From positions 1 through 10,266 of the forward strand of contig CAMJNN010000039.1 in assembly GCA_946407325.1 (NCBI GenBank): a DNA stretch of 10,266 bases, given 5' to 3'. Positions 1-7,604 of this stretch are shown piece after piece. A model generated the notes under the pieces. The model was not told where the DNA came from. It ran no database searches and saw only the letters and a program-made list of their open reading frames with translations. Each line of letters begins with the position of its first letter. Positions within the stretch are counted from its first letter, which is position 1. Position numbers and translations under genes: made by a program. Source of the DNA: an uncultured Prevotellaceae bacterium. Lineage in GTDB: Bacteria; Bacteroidota; Bacteroidia; Bacteroidales; Bacteroidaceae.

Positions 1-1808
1 ACTTTCTGGAAGTGAGAGAAGTCGAAACGCAAGGTCTCAGGAGAAACAAACGAACCTTTCTGCTCCACATGGGTACCCAGCACTTGACGTAAAGCAGCAT
101 CTAATAGGTGGGTAGCCGAGTGATTAGCCGCACTAGCAGCGCGTTTATCCAAATCTACACAAGCCATGAAGTCAGCTTCTGGATGCTCTGGCAGTTTGTT
201 GGCAATGTGTACGGTCATGCCGTTCTCATGCTTGGCATCCACAATATCGATGGTTTCTAATTCACTGCATATTACGCCGCATTCACCGACTTGTCCACCC
301 ATCTCACCATAGAATGGAGTGTAATCGAGTACAATCTGATAGAAACTTTGTTTCTTCTGCGTAACCATCCTGTAACGTAAGATATGGCATTCATATTCGC
401 TGTAGTCATAGCCCACAAACTCTGTTTCGCCTTCGCGCAGTATTACCCAGTCGCCAGTTTCAACAGCAGCAGCATTACGTGCACGGGCTTTTTGTTTCTC
501 CATTTCCTCACCAAACTGTTTCTCATCTACAGTGAGACCGTTTTCACGACAAATCAGTTCTGTAAGGTCGAGTGGGAAACCATAGGTGTCAAATAAAGTA
601 AACGCCTGTACGCCATCAAGCTCAGTTTTGCCCTGAGCTTTTACTTCGTCCATTGCCTTGTTTAACAGGTTTATACCGTTGTCCAAGGTGCGAAGGAAAG
701 ACTCTTCCTCTTCTTTCATTACTTTAGCGATAAGGTTACGCTGAGCCTCCAGTTCTGGATAAGTAGCTCCCATCTCATGAATTAAGACCGGTAACAGTTG
801 ATAAATAAATGCTTCCTTCTGCCCTAAGAAAGTATAAGCATAACGGATAGCACGGCGTAAGATACGACGTATTACATAGCCTGCCTTGGCATTGCTTGGC
901 AACTGCCCATCGGCGATTGAGAAAGCGATGGTTCGTAGGTGGTCAGCTACTACACGCATAGCTACATCCACCTTTTCGTCCTTGCCATACTGAAGTTCTG
1001 ACAGACGACCAATCTCCTGAATGATAGGCTGGAAAATGTCGGTGTCGTAGTTAGATTGTTTGCCTTGTAATGAACGAACTAAACGTTCAAAGCCCATGCC
1101 AGTGTCTATTACCTTGGCAGGCAGTGGCTCCAAGCTTTGATCAGCTTTTCGATTATATTGCATGAACACTAAGTTCCATATTTCAATCACTTGTGGGTGG
1201 TCTTTGTTTACAAGCTCATAGCCTGGCACAGCAACTTTTTCAGCGGCAGAACGAGAATCGAGGTGAATTTCAGAGCAAGGACCGCAAGGACCTGTATCTC
1301 CCATTTCCCAGAAATTATCATGTTTGTTGCCATTAATGATGTGACTCTTTGGTAAAAACTGTTCCCAATAGCCAGCTGCTTCGTTATCTCGTTCTAGACC
1401 TTCTTCTGATGAGCCTTCAAATACTGTGGCATACAGGTCTTCTGGGTTGAGTTTCAGTACTTCCACTAAGAACTCCCATGCCCAACTAATCGCTTCTTTT
1501 TTGAAATAATCGCCAAACGACCAATTGCCTAGCATCTCAAACATCGTGTGGTGATAAGTGTCATGACCCACTTCTTCCAAGTCGTTGTGTTTACCACTCA
1601 CGCGCAAACACTTCTGTGAATCGGTCACACGCGTCCATTGAGCAGGACGATTGCCAAGTATGATATCCTTAAATTGATTCATGCCTGCGTTGGTAAACAT
1701 TAGCGTTGGGTCATCCTTGATTACCATTGGAGCTGAAGGCACTTTGTGATGACCTTTGCTCTCAAAGAAGCCTGTAAAAGCGTCTCTTATCTCATTAGCT
1801 GTCAACAT
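1..1808 (-). CDS. alaS: Alanyl-tRNA synthetase, 3' end beyond window
   Basis: Cytosolic class II aminoacyl-tRNA synthetase that charges tRNA-Ala with alanine using ATP and hydrolyses mischarged Ser- or Gly-tRNA-Ala. I translated the reverse strand from the ATG at 1808-1806 and it stays open for 602 codons to the window edge, roughly 70% of a usual AlaRS (about 870 residues). The N-terminus begins [20 protein letters not shown], typical of the family. Class II motif 2 is visible as [14 protein letters not shown] near residues 86-99, and motif 3 as DTGMGFERL at 235-243. The editing-domain zinc motif HSATH lies at 563-567, almost exactly where E. coli AlaRS has its HxxxH. The second metal-binding half (CxxxH) and the C-terminal domain would lie outside the window. 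No frameshift or stop was seen. A good promoter lies directly upstream. Identification is very secure. Confidence 0.97.
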   Translation of the reverse strand, partial: MLTANEIRDAFTGFFESKGHHKVPSAPMVIKDDPTLMFTNAGMNQFKDIILGNRPAQWTRVTDSQKCLRVSGKHNDLEEVGHDTYHHTMFEMLGNWSFGDYFKKEAISWAWEFLVEVLKLNPEDLYATVFEGSSEEGLERDNEAAGYWEQFLPKSHIINGNKHDNFWEMGDTGPCGPCSEIHLDSRSAAEKVAVPGYELVNKDHPQVIEIWNLVFMQYNRKADQSLEPLPAKVIDTGMGFERLVRSLQGKQSNYDTDIFQPIIQEIGRLSELQYGKDEKVDVAMRVVADHLRTIAFSIADGQLPSNAKAGYVIRRILRRAIRYAYTFLGQKEAFIYQLLPVLIHEMGATYPELEAQRNLIAKVMKEEEESFLRTLDNGINLLNKAMDEVKAQGKTELDGVQAFTLFDTYGFPLDLTELICRENGLTVDEKQFGEEMEKQKARARNAAAVETGDWVILREGETEFVGYDYSEYECHILRYRMVTQKKQSFYQIVLDYTPFYGEMGGQVGECGVICSELETIDIVDAKHENGMTVHIANKLPEHPEADFMACVDLDKRAASAANHSATHLLDAALRQVLGTHVEQKGSFVSPETLRFDFSHFQK

Positions 1809-1842
1809 ATCGAACTATTTTTTATACTTTTTTCTAAATTTG

Positions 1843-1874
1843 GTTGCGAAGATACTGCTTTTTTATTAGTTTTA
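1843..1874 (+). promoter_or_regulatory. Possible weak promoter for the MerR-type gene
   Basis: On the forward strand, TAGTTTTA (1867-1874) resembles TAnnTTTG with only the last base differing, and GTTG (1843-1846) sits 20 bp upstream as a possible -33 element. The start point would fall near 1880, leaving only about ten leader bases before the ATG at 1891. The site almost completely overlaps the opposing alaS promoter. The region is AT-rich, so a chance match is a real possibility. Confidence 0.3.
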
Positions 1875-1878
1875 CAAA
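1847..1878 (-). promoter_or_regulatory. Putative alaS promoter, Bacteroidetes type
   Basis: Read on the reverse strand, a TATCTTCG box (1854-1847) matches the Bacteroidetes -7 consensus TAnnTTTG at all but one defined position. A TTTG box (1878-1875) lies 20 bp upstream, the expected spacing for the -33 element. Transcription would start near 1841 and leave a leader of about 30 nt before the alaS ATG. The match is by eye. Confidence 0.65.
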
Positions 1879-1890
1879 AAAAATCAGAAT

Positions 1891-2268
1891 ATGCTGAACA
1901 AAGAGAACGAATTAAAGCTGTTTTACTCCATCAGCGAGGTGGCTGAGATGTTTAATGTTAACGAATCAACCCTTCGTTTCTGGGAGAAGGAATTTCCTGC
2001 ATTGGCCCCCAAGAAAGCGGGTAGGGGTATTCGCCAGTACCAACAGAAAGATATCGAATTAGTAAGGCTCATTCATCATCTGGTGAAAGAAGAGGGTATG
2101 ACCATACCTGGGGCACGCCAACGCATCAAGGTCAACAAAGATAATACTGATAAGAAGGTGGAAGTGCTGGAACGTCTCAAGGTTTTGCGCACCGAATTAG
2201 CAGGTATGCGTGATGCGCTAGATTCATTTTCTTATGATCAGGTGGAGGTGTTGAAAGAAAACCTTTAA
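1891..2268 (+). CDS. Small MerR-family transcriptional regulator
   Basis: A 125-residue DNA-binding protein. Residues about 11-32 (FYSISEVAEMFNVNESTLRFWE) form the MerR helix-turn-helix, followed by a wing around 40-52 (KKAGRGIRQY) and a second helical pair ending in MTIPGARQRIK near 70-80. Residues about 88-112 are amphipathic and suit the antiparallel dimerisation coiled coil of the family. There is no cysteine and no room for an effector-binding domain, so a metal or drug sensor is unlikely. MerR proteins usually twist an over-long promoter spacer; the targets of this one cannot be read from the sequence. It is divergent from alaS and its 3' end faces the RSH gene 12 bp away. The ATG at 1891 is chosen because the family homology begins shortly after it. 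The family call is secure; the function is unknown. Confidence 0.9.
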   Translation: MLNKENELKLFYSISEVAEMFNVNESTLRFWEKEFPALAPKKAGRGIRQYQQKDIELVRLIHHLVKEEGMTIPGARQRIKVNKDNTDKKVEVLERLKVLRTELAGMRDALDSFSYDQVEVLKENL

Positions 2269-2280
2269 ACAACACTGTTT

Positions 2281-4554
2281 TTATTCCCTGATTACCTCCT
2301 TAATGCTATCAATACGCTTCAGCTCTGCAATGATGGCATGTACATCTTCTACGTCATGGACGTAAAGTTGTATGTTTCCCTCGAAGATGCCTTCTATTGT
2401 CTCAATGGTAAGCTTACGGATATTGACGTTTAATTGGTGCGAGATGACTTGCGTGACATCGCTGAGCAATCCCAAACGGTCAACCCCTTTAATAATGATG
2501 GTTACTAAGAACGTCAGTTGTTTGTGAGTGTCCCATTGTGTAGCTATGATTCGATTGCCATAGCTGCTTTTGAGTTTTGCAGCAATGGGACATTGGCGTT
2601 TATGAATGGTAATCTTGCCATTTGTATCAATATAACCCAGCACATCATCACCAGGAATAGGATGACAACAGTCTGCAATTGCATAGTTTTTCTTTATGGT
2701 CTCTTCTGTCAGCTTAAGAATTTGTTTGGTGATTTTCTTCACCTCTTTCTTTTCCATCGTTGAACTGACATCCTCTTGCGTAATGGGCTCCTGGTTGTTC
2801 TTTTCTTTATTGCCGAAAGGCAATTTGAGGAATCTTGTCCAAGAAGTCTTGGTTTTGCCTTTCAGAGCATCGAGATCATCATCACCCAACTTAATCTGAT
2901 CAGAGCCGATGGCTTCCAATAAACTATCAGGGTCAGATTTCTCGTGTAGACGAGTCAGTTTGTTGAGTACCACTTCATCTACATAGATGCCTTCTTCCTT
3001 TAAAAACTCACTTAACATGTTGAGACCCTTCTTCTGGATTGCTTTAGACTCTTTTCGTAAGATGGATGCTATCTTGGCACGAGCCTTGGCTGTGGCAGCA
3101 ATACTTTCCCATTCAGGTTGTACCTTCTGTGAACGAGAGGTAAGAATTTCCACCTGATCTCCACTGTTAAGCTTGTGACTGAGAGGCACCAGTCGGTGAT
3201 TTACCTTAGCACCAATACAGTGAGCACCAATCTCAGTATGCAGTGAAAAACCAAAATCCAATACTGTAGAATTTTGTGGTAAGGTCTTAATCTCTCCCTT
3301 AGGAGTAAATACAAATATTTCTTGAGCAAATAGATTTAACTTTATGGTGTCAAGGAAATCCATGGCATCCGGCTGAGGGTCGTCAAGTATTTCCTTGATG
3401 GTGACCAACCACTTATTCAATTCAGTGTCATCGTCAGTAGGGGAAATGTCTTCCTGTGCAGGTCCATCCTTATATTTCCAATGGGCAGCAAAACCCTGTT
3501 CGGCAATGTCGTTCATACGTTCGCTACGTATCTGCACCTCAATCCATTGACCATTATTGGCCATGAGGGTGACATGAAGTGCTTGATAGCCATTGGCTTT
3601 CGGATGACTTACCCAGTCGCGTATGCGGTCAGGATGAGGCTTGTAAATCTGCGACAGACTGACATAGATGTCAAAGCAATTGTTCATCTCCACGCTTGGT
3701 GAAGCTGGTTCGAAGATAATGCGTACAGCTAAAATATCATATACCTCATCAAAAGTCACATGCTTGGTTTGCATCTTGTTCCAGATGGAATAGACAGCTT
3801 TGACACGTGCCATGATACGGTATTTCAGTCCCATTTTGTCGAGTTGCTGACGAATGGGAGCTGTAAATTCGGTAAAAACCTTGTCACGCTCAGCTGCTGT
3901 TTCTTCCAACTTTTTCTCAATCTCTCTATATTCTTCAGGATGCTCGTATCTAAAGCTTAAGTTCTCCAGCTCGGTCTTGATTTTGTTTAAGCCTAAACGA
4001 TAGGCAAGAGGAGCATAGAGGTATAGTGTCTCACCAGCAATCTTGTACTGCTTGTTGGGAGCCTGCGACTCTAAGGTACGCATGTTGTGCAGTCGGTCAG
4101 CTATCTTGATAAGGATGACACGAATGTCATCGTTCATGGTAAGCAACAGCTTCTTGAAGTTTTCTGCCTGTGCAGAGGCATGTTCTCCGAAGATACCACC
4201 TGATATCTTGGTAAGACCATCTACTATTTGGGCAATCTTTGGACCGAATATATTTTCGATATCTTCTACCGTATAGTCTGTGTCTTCCACTACATCGTGC
4301 AATAAAGCAGAACAGATAGAGGTCGAACCTAAACCAATCTCGTTGCAAACGATTTTGGCCACGCTGATAGGATGCAAGATATAAGGTTCGCCCGACAAAC
4401 GCTTGATGCCTTTGTGGGCCTCATTCGCGAAGTTGAAAGCCTTCGTGATGATTTCCACACGTTTGCGATGCTTGGTAGCGAGATAATCATTCAAAAGTTC
4501 TTGAAACGCTTGTTGAATGATCTCTTCCTCATTATCTATCTGTTTGTTTTCCAT
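2281..4554 (-). CDS. Long RelA/SpoT-family (p)ppGpp synthetase/hydrolase
   Basis: RSH enzyme that makes (p)ppGpp from ATP and GTP/GDP and can degrade it to pyrophosphate. Its 757 residues have the full long-RSH order. The HD hydrolase has H61, HDVVED at 86-91 and IADRLHNMRT near 151-160. The synthetase has RVKAVYSIWNKM at 250-261, YDILAVR at 272-278, NGYQALH at 321-327 and EVQIRSERM at 339-347. TGS spans about 412-472, a helical region follows, then the conserved-Cys motif (ADCCHPIPGDD, 627-637) and ACT about 681-757. The hydrolase residues look intact, and RIRD at 310-313 resembles the RxKD of bifunctional SpoT/Rel enzymes rather than the ExDD of synthetase-only RelA, so I infer both activities. 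It is the last gene of the parA-led operon, 21 bp after the transglycosylase. Bacteroidetes often carry two long RSH genes, so I leave rel, relA and spoT open. Confidence 0.95.
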   Translation of the reverse strand: MENKQIDNEEEIIQQAFQELLNDYLATKHRKRVEIITKAFNFANEAHKGIKRLSGEPYILHPISVAKIVCNEIGLGSTSICSALLHDVVEDTDYTVEDIENIFGPKIAQIVDGLTKISGGIFGEHASAQAENFKKLLLTMNDDIRVILIKIADRLHNMRTLESQAPNKQYKIAGETLYLYAPLAYRLGLNKIKTELENLSFRYEHPEEYREIEKKLEETAAERDKVFTEFTAPIRQQLDKMGLKYRIMARVKAVYSIWNKMQTKHVTFDEVYDILAVRIIFEPASPSVEMNNCFDIYVSLSQIYKPHPDRIRDWVSHPKANGYQALHVTLMANNGQWIEVQIRSERMNDIAEQGFAAHWKYKDGPAQEDISPTDDDTELNKWLVTIKEILDDPQPDAMDFLDTIKLNLFAQEIFVFTPKGEIKTLPQNSTVLDFGFSLHTEIGAHCIGAKVNHRLVPLSHKLNSGDQVEILTSRSQKVQPEWESIAATAKARAKIASILRKESKAIQKKGLNMLSEFLKEEGIYVDEVVLNKLTRLHEKSDPDSLLEAIGSDQIKLGDDDLDALKGKTKTSWTRFLKLPFGNKEKNNQEPITQEDVSSTMEKKEVKKITKQILKLTEETIKKNYAIADCCHPIPGDDVLGYIDTNGKITIHKRQCPIAAKLKSSYGNRIIATQWDTHKQLTFLVTIIIKGVDRLGLLSDVTQVISHQLNVNIRKLTIETIEGIFEGNIQLYVHDVEDVHAIIAELKRIDSIKEVIRE

Positions 4555-4575
4555 AATTAAAGTCTTCGATGTCGT

Positions 4576-5934
4576 TTATTTGTAGATTTTCAATGTTTGC
4601 CCAGCATTGATGCGTGTGCCAGAAATCCCGTTCCAACTCCTTATTTGGCTCACTGTGACACCATAGCGTGAGGCAATGCCCGACAGTGTTTCTCCACTCT
4701 TAATCTTGTGATTGATGGCTGTTCCATTGGTGGGTACAGAGGCTTTGGCGGGCGTTGTTGTTCGGGCACGTTGCTGTCTGACATTCTGTTGTGGTACGGC
4801 TACTACTCTACGATTGCGGAAGAACTCATCGGCGCGATGGGCATAGATGGTGTCTTGCTTCTCAATAAAAGTGCCTACATAGTTCTGCGGCAAACGAAGG
4901 GTCTGAGGCTTAGAATCACCAGGAATGATATCACGTTTATACTGGGGATTTAAACTTTTCAGCATATCAATATCTACGCCACATATGTCTGCGATCTGTT
5001 GGAAATGAACATTGCGGTTCACCTGTATTGTATCGGTGGCTTCAGGTAAATTGGTCTCCATTGGACATATATTGTGGTGACAATAGTATGTCATCACATA
5101 GTTGGCAGCAATAAACGATGGGACATATCCGCGGGTTTCCTTAGGCAGATAATTGTATATTTCCCAATAGTCACGTTTGCCTGAACGACTAATAGCCTTA
5201 TTGACGTTACCAGGTCCACAGTTATAGGCAGCAATGGCCAAGTTCCAGTCTTTATAGATATCATACATATCTTTTAGATAACGTACAGCTGCCCAAGTTG
5301 CCTTTATGGGATCTTGGCGCTCATCGACATAACTGTTGTTTTCCAAACCATATATCTTGCCTGTTCCCAACATGAACTGCCACAGACCACTGGCACCAAC
5401 CCTTGATATGGCTTTTGGGTTAAGGGCAGATTCAATGATAGGTAAGTATTTCAACTCTAAAGGCAAGTCGTAGGCATAGAGTGCTTCTTCAAACATTGGG
5501 ATGTAGAAGTTGCTGAGACTTAACATCAGTGACATGCGCTGACGCAGTGATCCAGAGGTGTATTTTTCGATAAATTCGCGTACCACTTCATTAAAAGGCA
5601 TCTCAATAATAGCAGGGATGCGGCTTAAACGGTCAATGTAGATAGAATCACTAAAAAAAGGATTCTCATCGCTGGTACTGCAATCTTTACCCAGGTCAAT
5701 GTAGTTCTTCGCTTTCCAGTCGGCCAGCAGACTATCAATAGGGTAGGTCATACTCAACGGAAGTTCGAAAGTTTCCGTATGAGAACCACCTGAACTATCG
5801 TGTACAGTGACGTTGAAGGTCTCTGGCTCTTGGGCATGAATGAAATTGAAAACTGAAAAATGAAAACTGAAAATGACAATAAACAATGCCATTCTTGATA
5901 TGATAATGCCAATAAAATTGTTCTTGTTTCCCAT
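4576..5934 (-). CDS. Exported lytic transglycosylase with LysM domain (MltD-like)
   Basis: Probable periplasmic or outer-membrane-associated murein lytic transglycosylase, which cleaves MurNAc-GlcNAc bonds and leaves 1,6-anhydroMurNAc ends. From the ATG at 5934 it has 452 residues. A long hydrophobic signal segment occupies about 7-33, with likely cleavage near HAQ (33-35). No lipobox Cys is seen, unlike E. coli MltD. The SLT domain spans about 155-275: catalytic Glu is E168 in PIIESALNPKAISRVGASGLWQFM (165-188), and AYNCGPGNV is at 236-244. A degenerate LysM-like segment lies around 303-349. After a Q/R/T/P-rich linker (about 376-405) comes a clear C-terminal LysM (HKIKSGETLSGIASRYGVTV, from 409), which should bind glycan. 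A TTG at 5958 would extend the frame by eight residues, but the ATG needs no polar extension. Third from last promoter-proximal order: it follows the DUF5683 gene by 26 bp. The signal-peptide codons contain an odd heptamer repeat. Confidence 0.93.
   Translation of the reverse strand: MGNKNNFIGIIISRMALFIVIFSFHFSVFNFIHAQEPETFNVTVHDSSGGSHTETFELPLSMTYPIDSLLADWKAKNYIDLGKDCSTSDENPFFSDSIYIDRLSRIPAIIEMPFNEVVREFIEKYTSGSLRQRMSLMLSLSNFYIPMFEEALYAYDLPLELKYLPIIESALNPKAISRVGASGLWQFMLGTGKIYGLENNSYVDERQDPIKATWAAVRYLKDMYDIYKDWNLAIAAYNCGPGNVNKAISRSGKRDYWEIYNYLPKETRGYVPSFIAANYVMTYYCHHNICPMETNLPEATDTIQVNRNVHFQQIADICGVDIDMLKSLNPQYKRDIIPGDSKPQTLRLPQNYVGTFIEKQDTIYAHRADEFFRNRRVVAVPQQNVRQQRARTTTPAKASVPTNGTAINHKIKSGETLSGIASRYGVTVSQIRSWNGISGTRINAGQTLKIYK
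5841..5880 (-). repeat. TGAAAAN-type heptamer tandem repeat inside signal-peptide codons
   Basis: On the + strand, units starting TGA follow one another: TGAAAT (5841-5846), TGAAAAC (5847-5853), TGAAAAA (5854-5860), TGAAAAC (5861-5867), TGAAAA (5868-5873), TGACAAT (5874-5880). At a larger scale 5847-5860 and 5861-5874 are a 14-bp tandem duplication with one mismatch. On the coding strand this encodes residues 19-32 of the lytic transglycosylase signal peptide, giving a Phe-rich stretch (FSFHFSVFNF). Neither 7 nor 14 is a multiple of three, so gain or loss of one unit would break the frame. Confidence 0.75.
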
Positions 5935-5961
5935 AATACTGTAATTTTCAATTCTCAATTT
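5843..5961 (-). repeat. Imperfect 19-bp inverted repeat around the transglycosylase start
   Basis: The + strand segment 5843-5861 (AAATTGAAAACTGAAAAAT) is nearly the reverse complement of 5943-5961 (AATTTTCAATTCTCAATTT), with 16 of 19 Watson-Crick matches. In leftward mRNA, two of the three differences become G-U wobbles, leaving one mismatch near an end and 17 consecutive pairs. The 81-base loop contains the ATG (5934-5932). The upstream arm lies in the spacer and touches the stop codon of the DUF5683 gene; the downstream arm lies in the heptamer repeat. Both arms are low-complexity and A/T-rich, so a regulatory role is only inferred. Confidence 0.5.
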
Positions 5962-6719
5962 TAAAATCTAAGGCTACATTGCACCCCCACAGATTGATTA
6001 CTCAATCCCCCTTTGGATGACCATTGGTTATCTATCACTGTAGGCTCTACACGCATACTCAAGTCGGGCGAGATATCGAAATTCGACAACTCTGCATCTA
6101 CATAAGCATCAACTACCGACAAAGCATATACAGCAATAAAAGCAAATACACTTATGTCGCGATAACGCCGATAGGAGTCTTTTCGTTTTTTCAACAGTTC
6201 GGTAATTTGGGTTTTGGAAACACGAGCCATATACCTTGCTGGTATCAGTTCAGTAATGCTCTTAGCTGTCCAGTTATTATTTACCGCATCCTTATAAGCA
6301 GCTGCATAATCTTTATACATGCGGTTGTTCCATGTCAATGCATAAGCACATCCAGCAAAACCTGCGTAAAAGATTGGCAGTTTCCAGTATTTCTTATTAT
6401 AAATTTGTCCACCTCCGGGGAAAACCAATGCCATCCAAGTTGCTTTGGTGGGATTGGGAATCCATTGTTTCGGTAGTTTTACACTATCTGCTTCCTTTAC
6501 ATCTATCACCACTGGTGATTGGAGCTGCATCAACTGTTCTTGGTTGGATGCCTCAATGCTATCGGTAGCTGTAACAGCAATACTATCGTTTTGCTGTATG
6601 TGCCTTCTACGACGGGATGCCCTCGACTCGTTCTGTGCATCAGCTACACTGCTGATAGCTAGCAATAGCATTGTCAGCAACAACCAAGTCAGCCTATATG
6701 TCAAATTTTTAATCTTCAA
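5961..6719 (-). CDS. DUF5683-family envelope protein, probable TTG start
   Basis: A 252-residue exported or membrane protein of unknown function. I recognise DUF5683 from PNPTKATWMALVFPGGGQIYNKKYWKLP (89-115) and VVDAYVDAELSNFDISPDL (202-220). The N-terminus is a good signal peptide: basic residues at 2, 4 and 9, a Leu-rich core at about 11-24, and likely cleavage after ADA (residue 28). An Arg-rich patch (RRRRH, 36-40) follows. Hydrophobic stretches at about 114-130 and 189-205 may be membrane segments. The C-terminus ends VGVQCSLRF; a final Phe after alternating residues recalls outer-membrane barrel proteins, but this is too little to assign topology. The start appears to be TTG (6719-6717): the in-frame codon two upstream is the parB stop, and the first ATG, at residue 17, would cut off the signal's basic end. 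It lies 3 bp after parB and 26 bp before the transglycosylase, suggesting an envelope role. Confidence 0.85.
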   Translation of the reverse strand: MKIKNLTYRLTWLLLTMLLLAISSVADAQNESRASRRRRHIQQNDSIAVTATDSIEASNQEQLMQLQSPVVIDVKEADSVKLPKQWIPNPTKATWMALVFPGGGQIYNKKYWKLPIFYAGFAGCAYALTWNNRMYKDYAAAYKDAVNNNWTAKSITELIPARYMARVSKTQITELLKKRKDSYRRYRDISVFAFIAVYALSVVDAYVDAELSNFDISPDLSMRVEPTVIDNQWSSKGGLSNQSVGVQCSLRF

Positions 6720-6722
6720 TGT

Positions 6723-7604
6723 TTAACGCTTCATCGTATCAAACAGTGTCATAATGCGTTCCAAATCTTCTTCATTTCTGAATGGAATGGTAATTTTGCC
6801 CCTTCCCTTCGGAGAACATGTAAGTTGCACTTTAGCTTTAAAGAAACCAGTAAGCTGCTGTTGCAGTACATTGTACTCAGCTGGAAGTTTTACACGCTTA
6901 GGCGTAATCTTTTTGTCACCTACTTTAACCGATTGACCTTGCATGAGAGCCTTTACCATCTCCTCCACCTTACGGACGGAGTAGTTTTGGTCAACTATCT
7001 CTCTATACAAGTTCACCTGGAGTTTAGGGTCAGAGAGAGATACCAATGCACGTGCATGTGCCATCTCAATCTGCTTGTTTTTCAACCCCATTTGTATCTC
7101 TGCAGGCAACTTGAGCAAACGCAAATAGTTGGCAACAGTGGCGCGGTTCTTGCTCACACGCTCGCTGAGCTGTTCTTGTGTCAGACGATATTGGTCGAGT
7201 AAATGCTGATAGGCCAACGCTATTTCCATAGAATTCAGGTCCTCACGCTGAATGTTTTCTATGAGCGCCATCTCCATCACATTCTCGTCATCCGCAGTAC
7301 GTACATAGGCGGGAATCGTTGACAACCCAGCTATCTGTGCCGCACGGAAACGACGTTCACCCGCAATAATCTGGTAAGCATCATTTGCTGTCTGCCGTAG
7401 GGTGATGGGCTGTATGATACCTACCTCGACAATTGAATCAGCCAATTCTTTTAGTGCCTCTTGGTTAAATTCACGTCGAGGTTGATTGGGATTGACGCTG
7501 ATTCTTTTCAGTTCAATCTCATTAATAGAAGACGATCCTTCTGTTTCTATGGTGCTTATGTCAAGCAGAGCGTCCAATCCTCTGCCCAATGCTTTCTTTT
7601 TCAT
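6723..7604 (-). CDS. parB: Chromosome-partitioning protein ParB (Spo0J family)
   Basis: Cytoplasmic centromere-binding protein that loads at parS, spreads as a CTP-dependent clamp and stimulates ParA, moving newly replicated origins apart. It has 293 residues, normal for chromosomal ParB. The N-terminus MKKKALGRGLDALL is the basic ParA-activating peptide characteristic of Spo0J/ParB. The CTP-binding domain spans about 35-122 with GERRFRA at 82-88 and ENIQRED at 116-122. The parS-recognition helix-turn-helix is at about 141-163 (LTQEQLSERVSKNRATVANYLRL), followed by the conserved HARAL motif at 183-187. A C-terminal region to 293 should dimerise. Its ATG directly abuts the parA stop codon, suggesting translational coupling. 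No parS matching the usual 16-bp consensus was found in the window by eye. Identification is secure. Confidence 0.96.
   Translation of the reverse strand: MKKKALGRGLDALLDISTIETEGSSSINEIELKRISVNPNQPRREFNQEALKELADSIVEVGIIQPITLRQTANDAYQIIAGERRFRAAQIAGLSTIPAYVRTADDENVMEMALIENIQREDLNSMEIALAYQHLLDQYRLTQEQLSERVSKNRATVANYLRLLKLPAEIQMGLKNKQIEMAHARALVSLSDPKLQVNLYREIVDQNYSVRKVEEMVKALMQGQSVKVGDKKITPKRVKLPAEYNVLQQQLTGFFKAKVQLTCSPKGRGKITIPFRNEEDLERIMTLFDTMKR

Noticed and set aside
1746..1946. A 66-codon rightward frame spanning the alaS start and the MerR-type start.
   Set aside because: It overlaps two solid genes and both promoters, and its peptide has no family character.
2267..2280. Small hairpin AAACA-ACAC-TGTTT between the MerR-type and RSH genes as a terminator.
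   Set aside because: The stem has five pairs, four of them A-T, and it overlaps the stop codon of the MerR-type gene. It is too weak to call.
5935..5958. An eight-residue extension of the lytic transglycosylase from TTG at 5958.
   Set aside because: The ATG at 5934 gives a sufficient signal peptide, and the extension is made only of the repetitive A/T-rich spacer. The TTG cannot be strictly excluded.
6024..6476. A 150-codon rightward open frame opposite the DUF5683 gene.
   Set aside because: It is fully antisense to a gene with a signal peptide and recognised family, has no promoter, and its translation resembles no protein I know.
7046..7057. A perfect 12-bp palindrome, ATGCACGTGCAT, inside parB, with the CACGTG core found in parS sites.
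   Set aside because: The flanks do not fit the parS consensus TGTTTCACGTGAAACA (only two of ten flanking bases match), and the bases encode the conserved ParB HARAL motif, so the palindrome is probably a by-product of coding.
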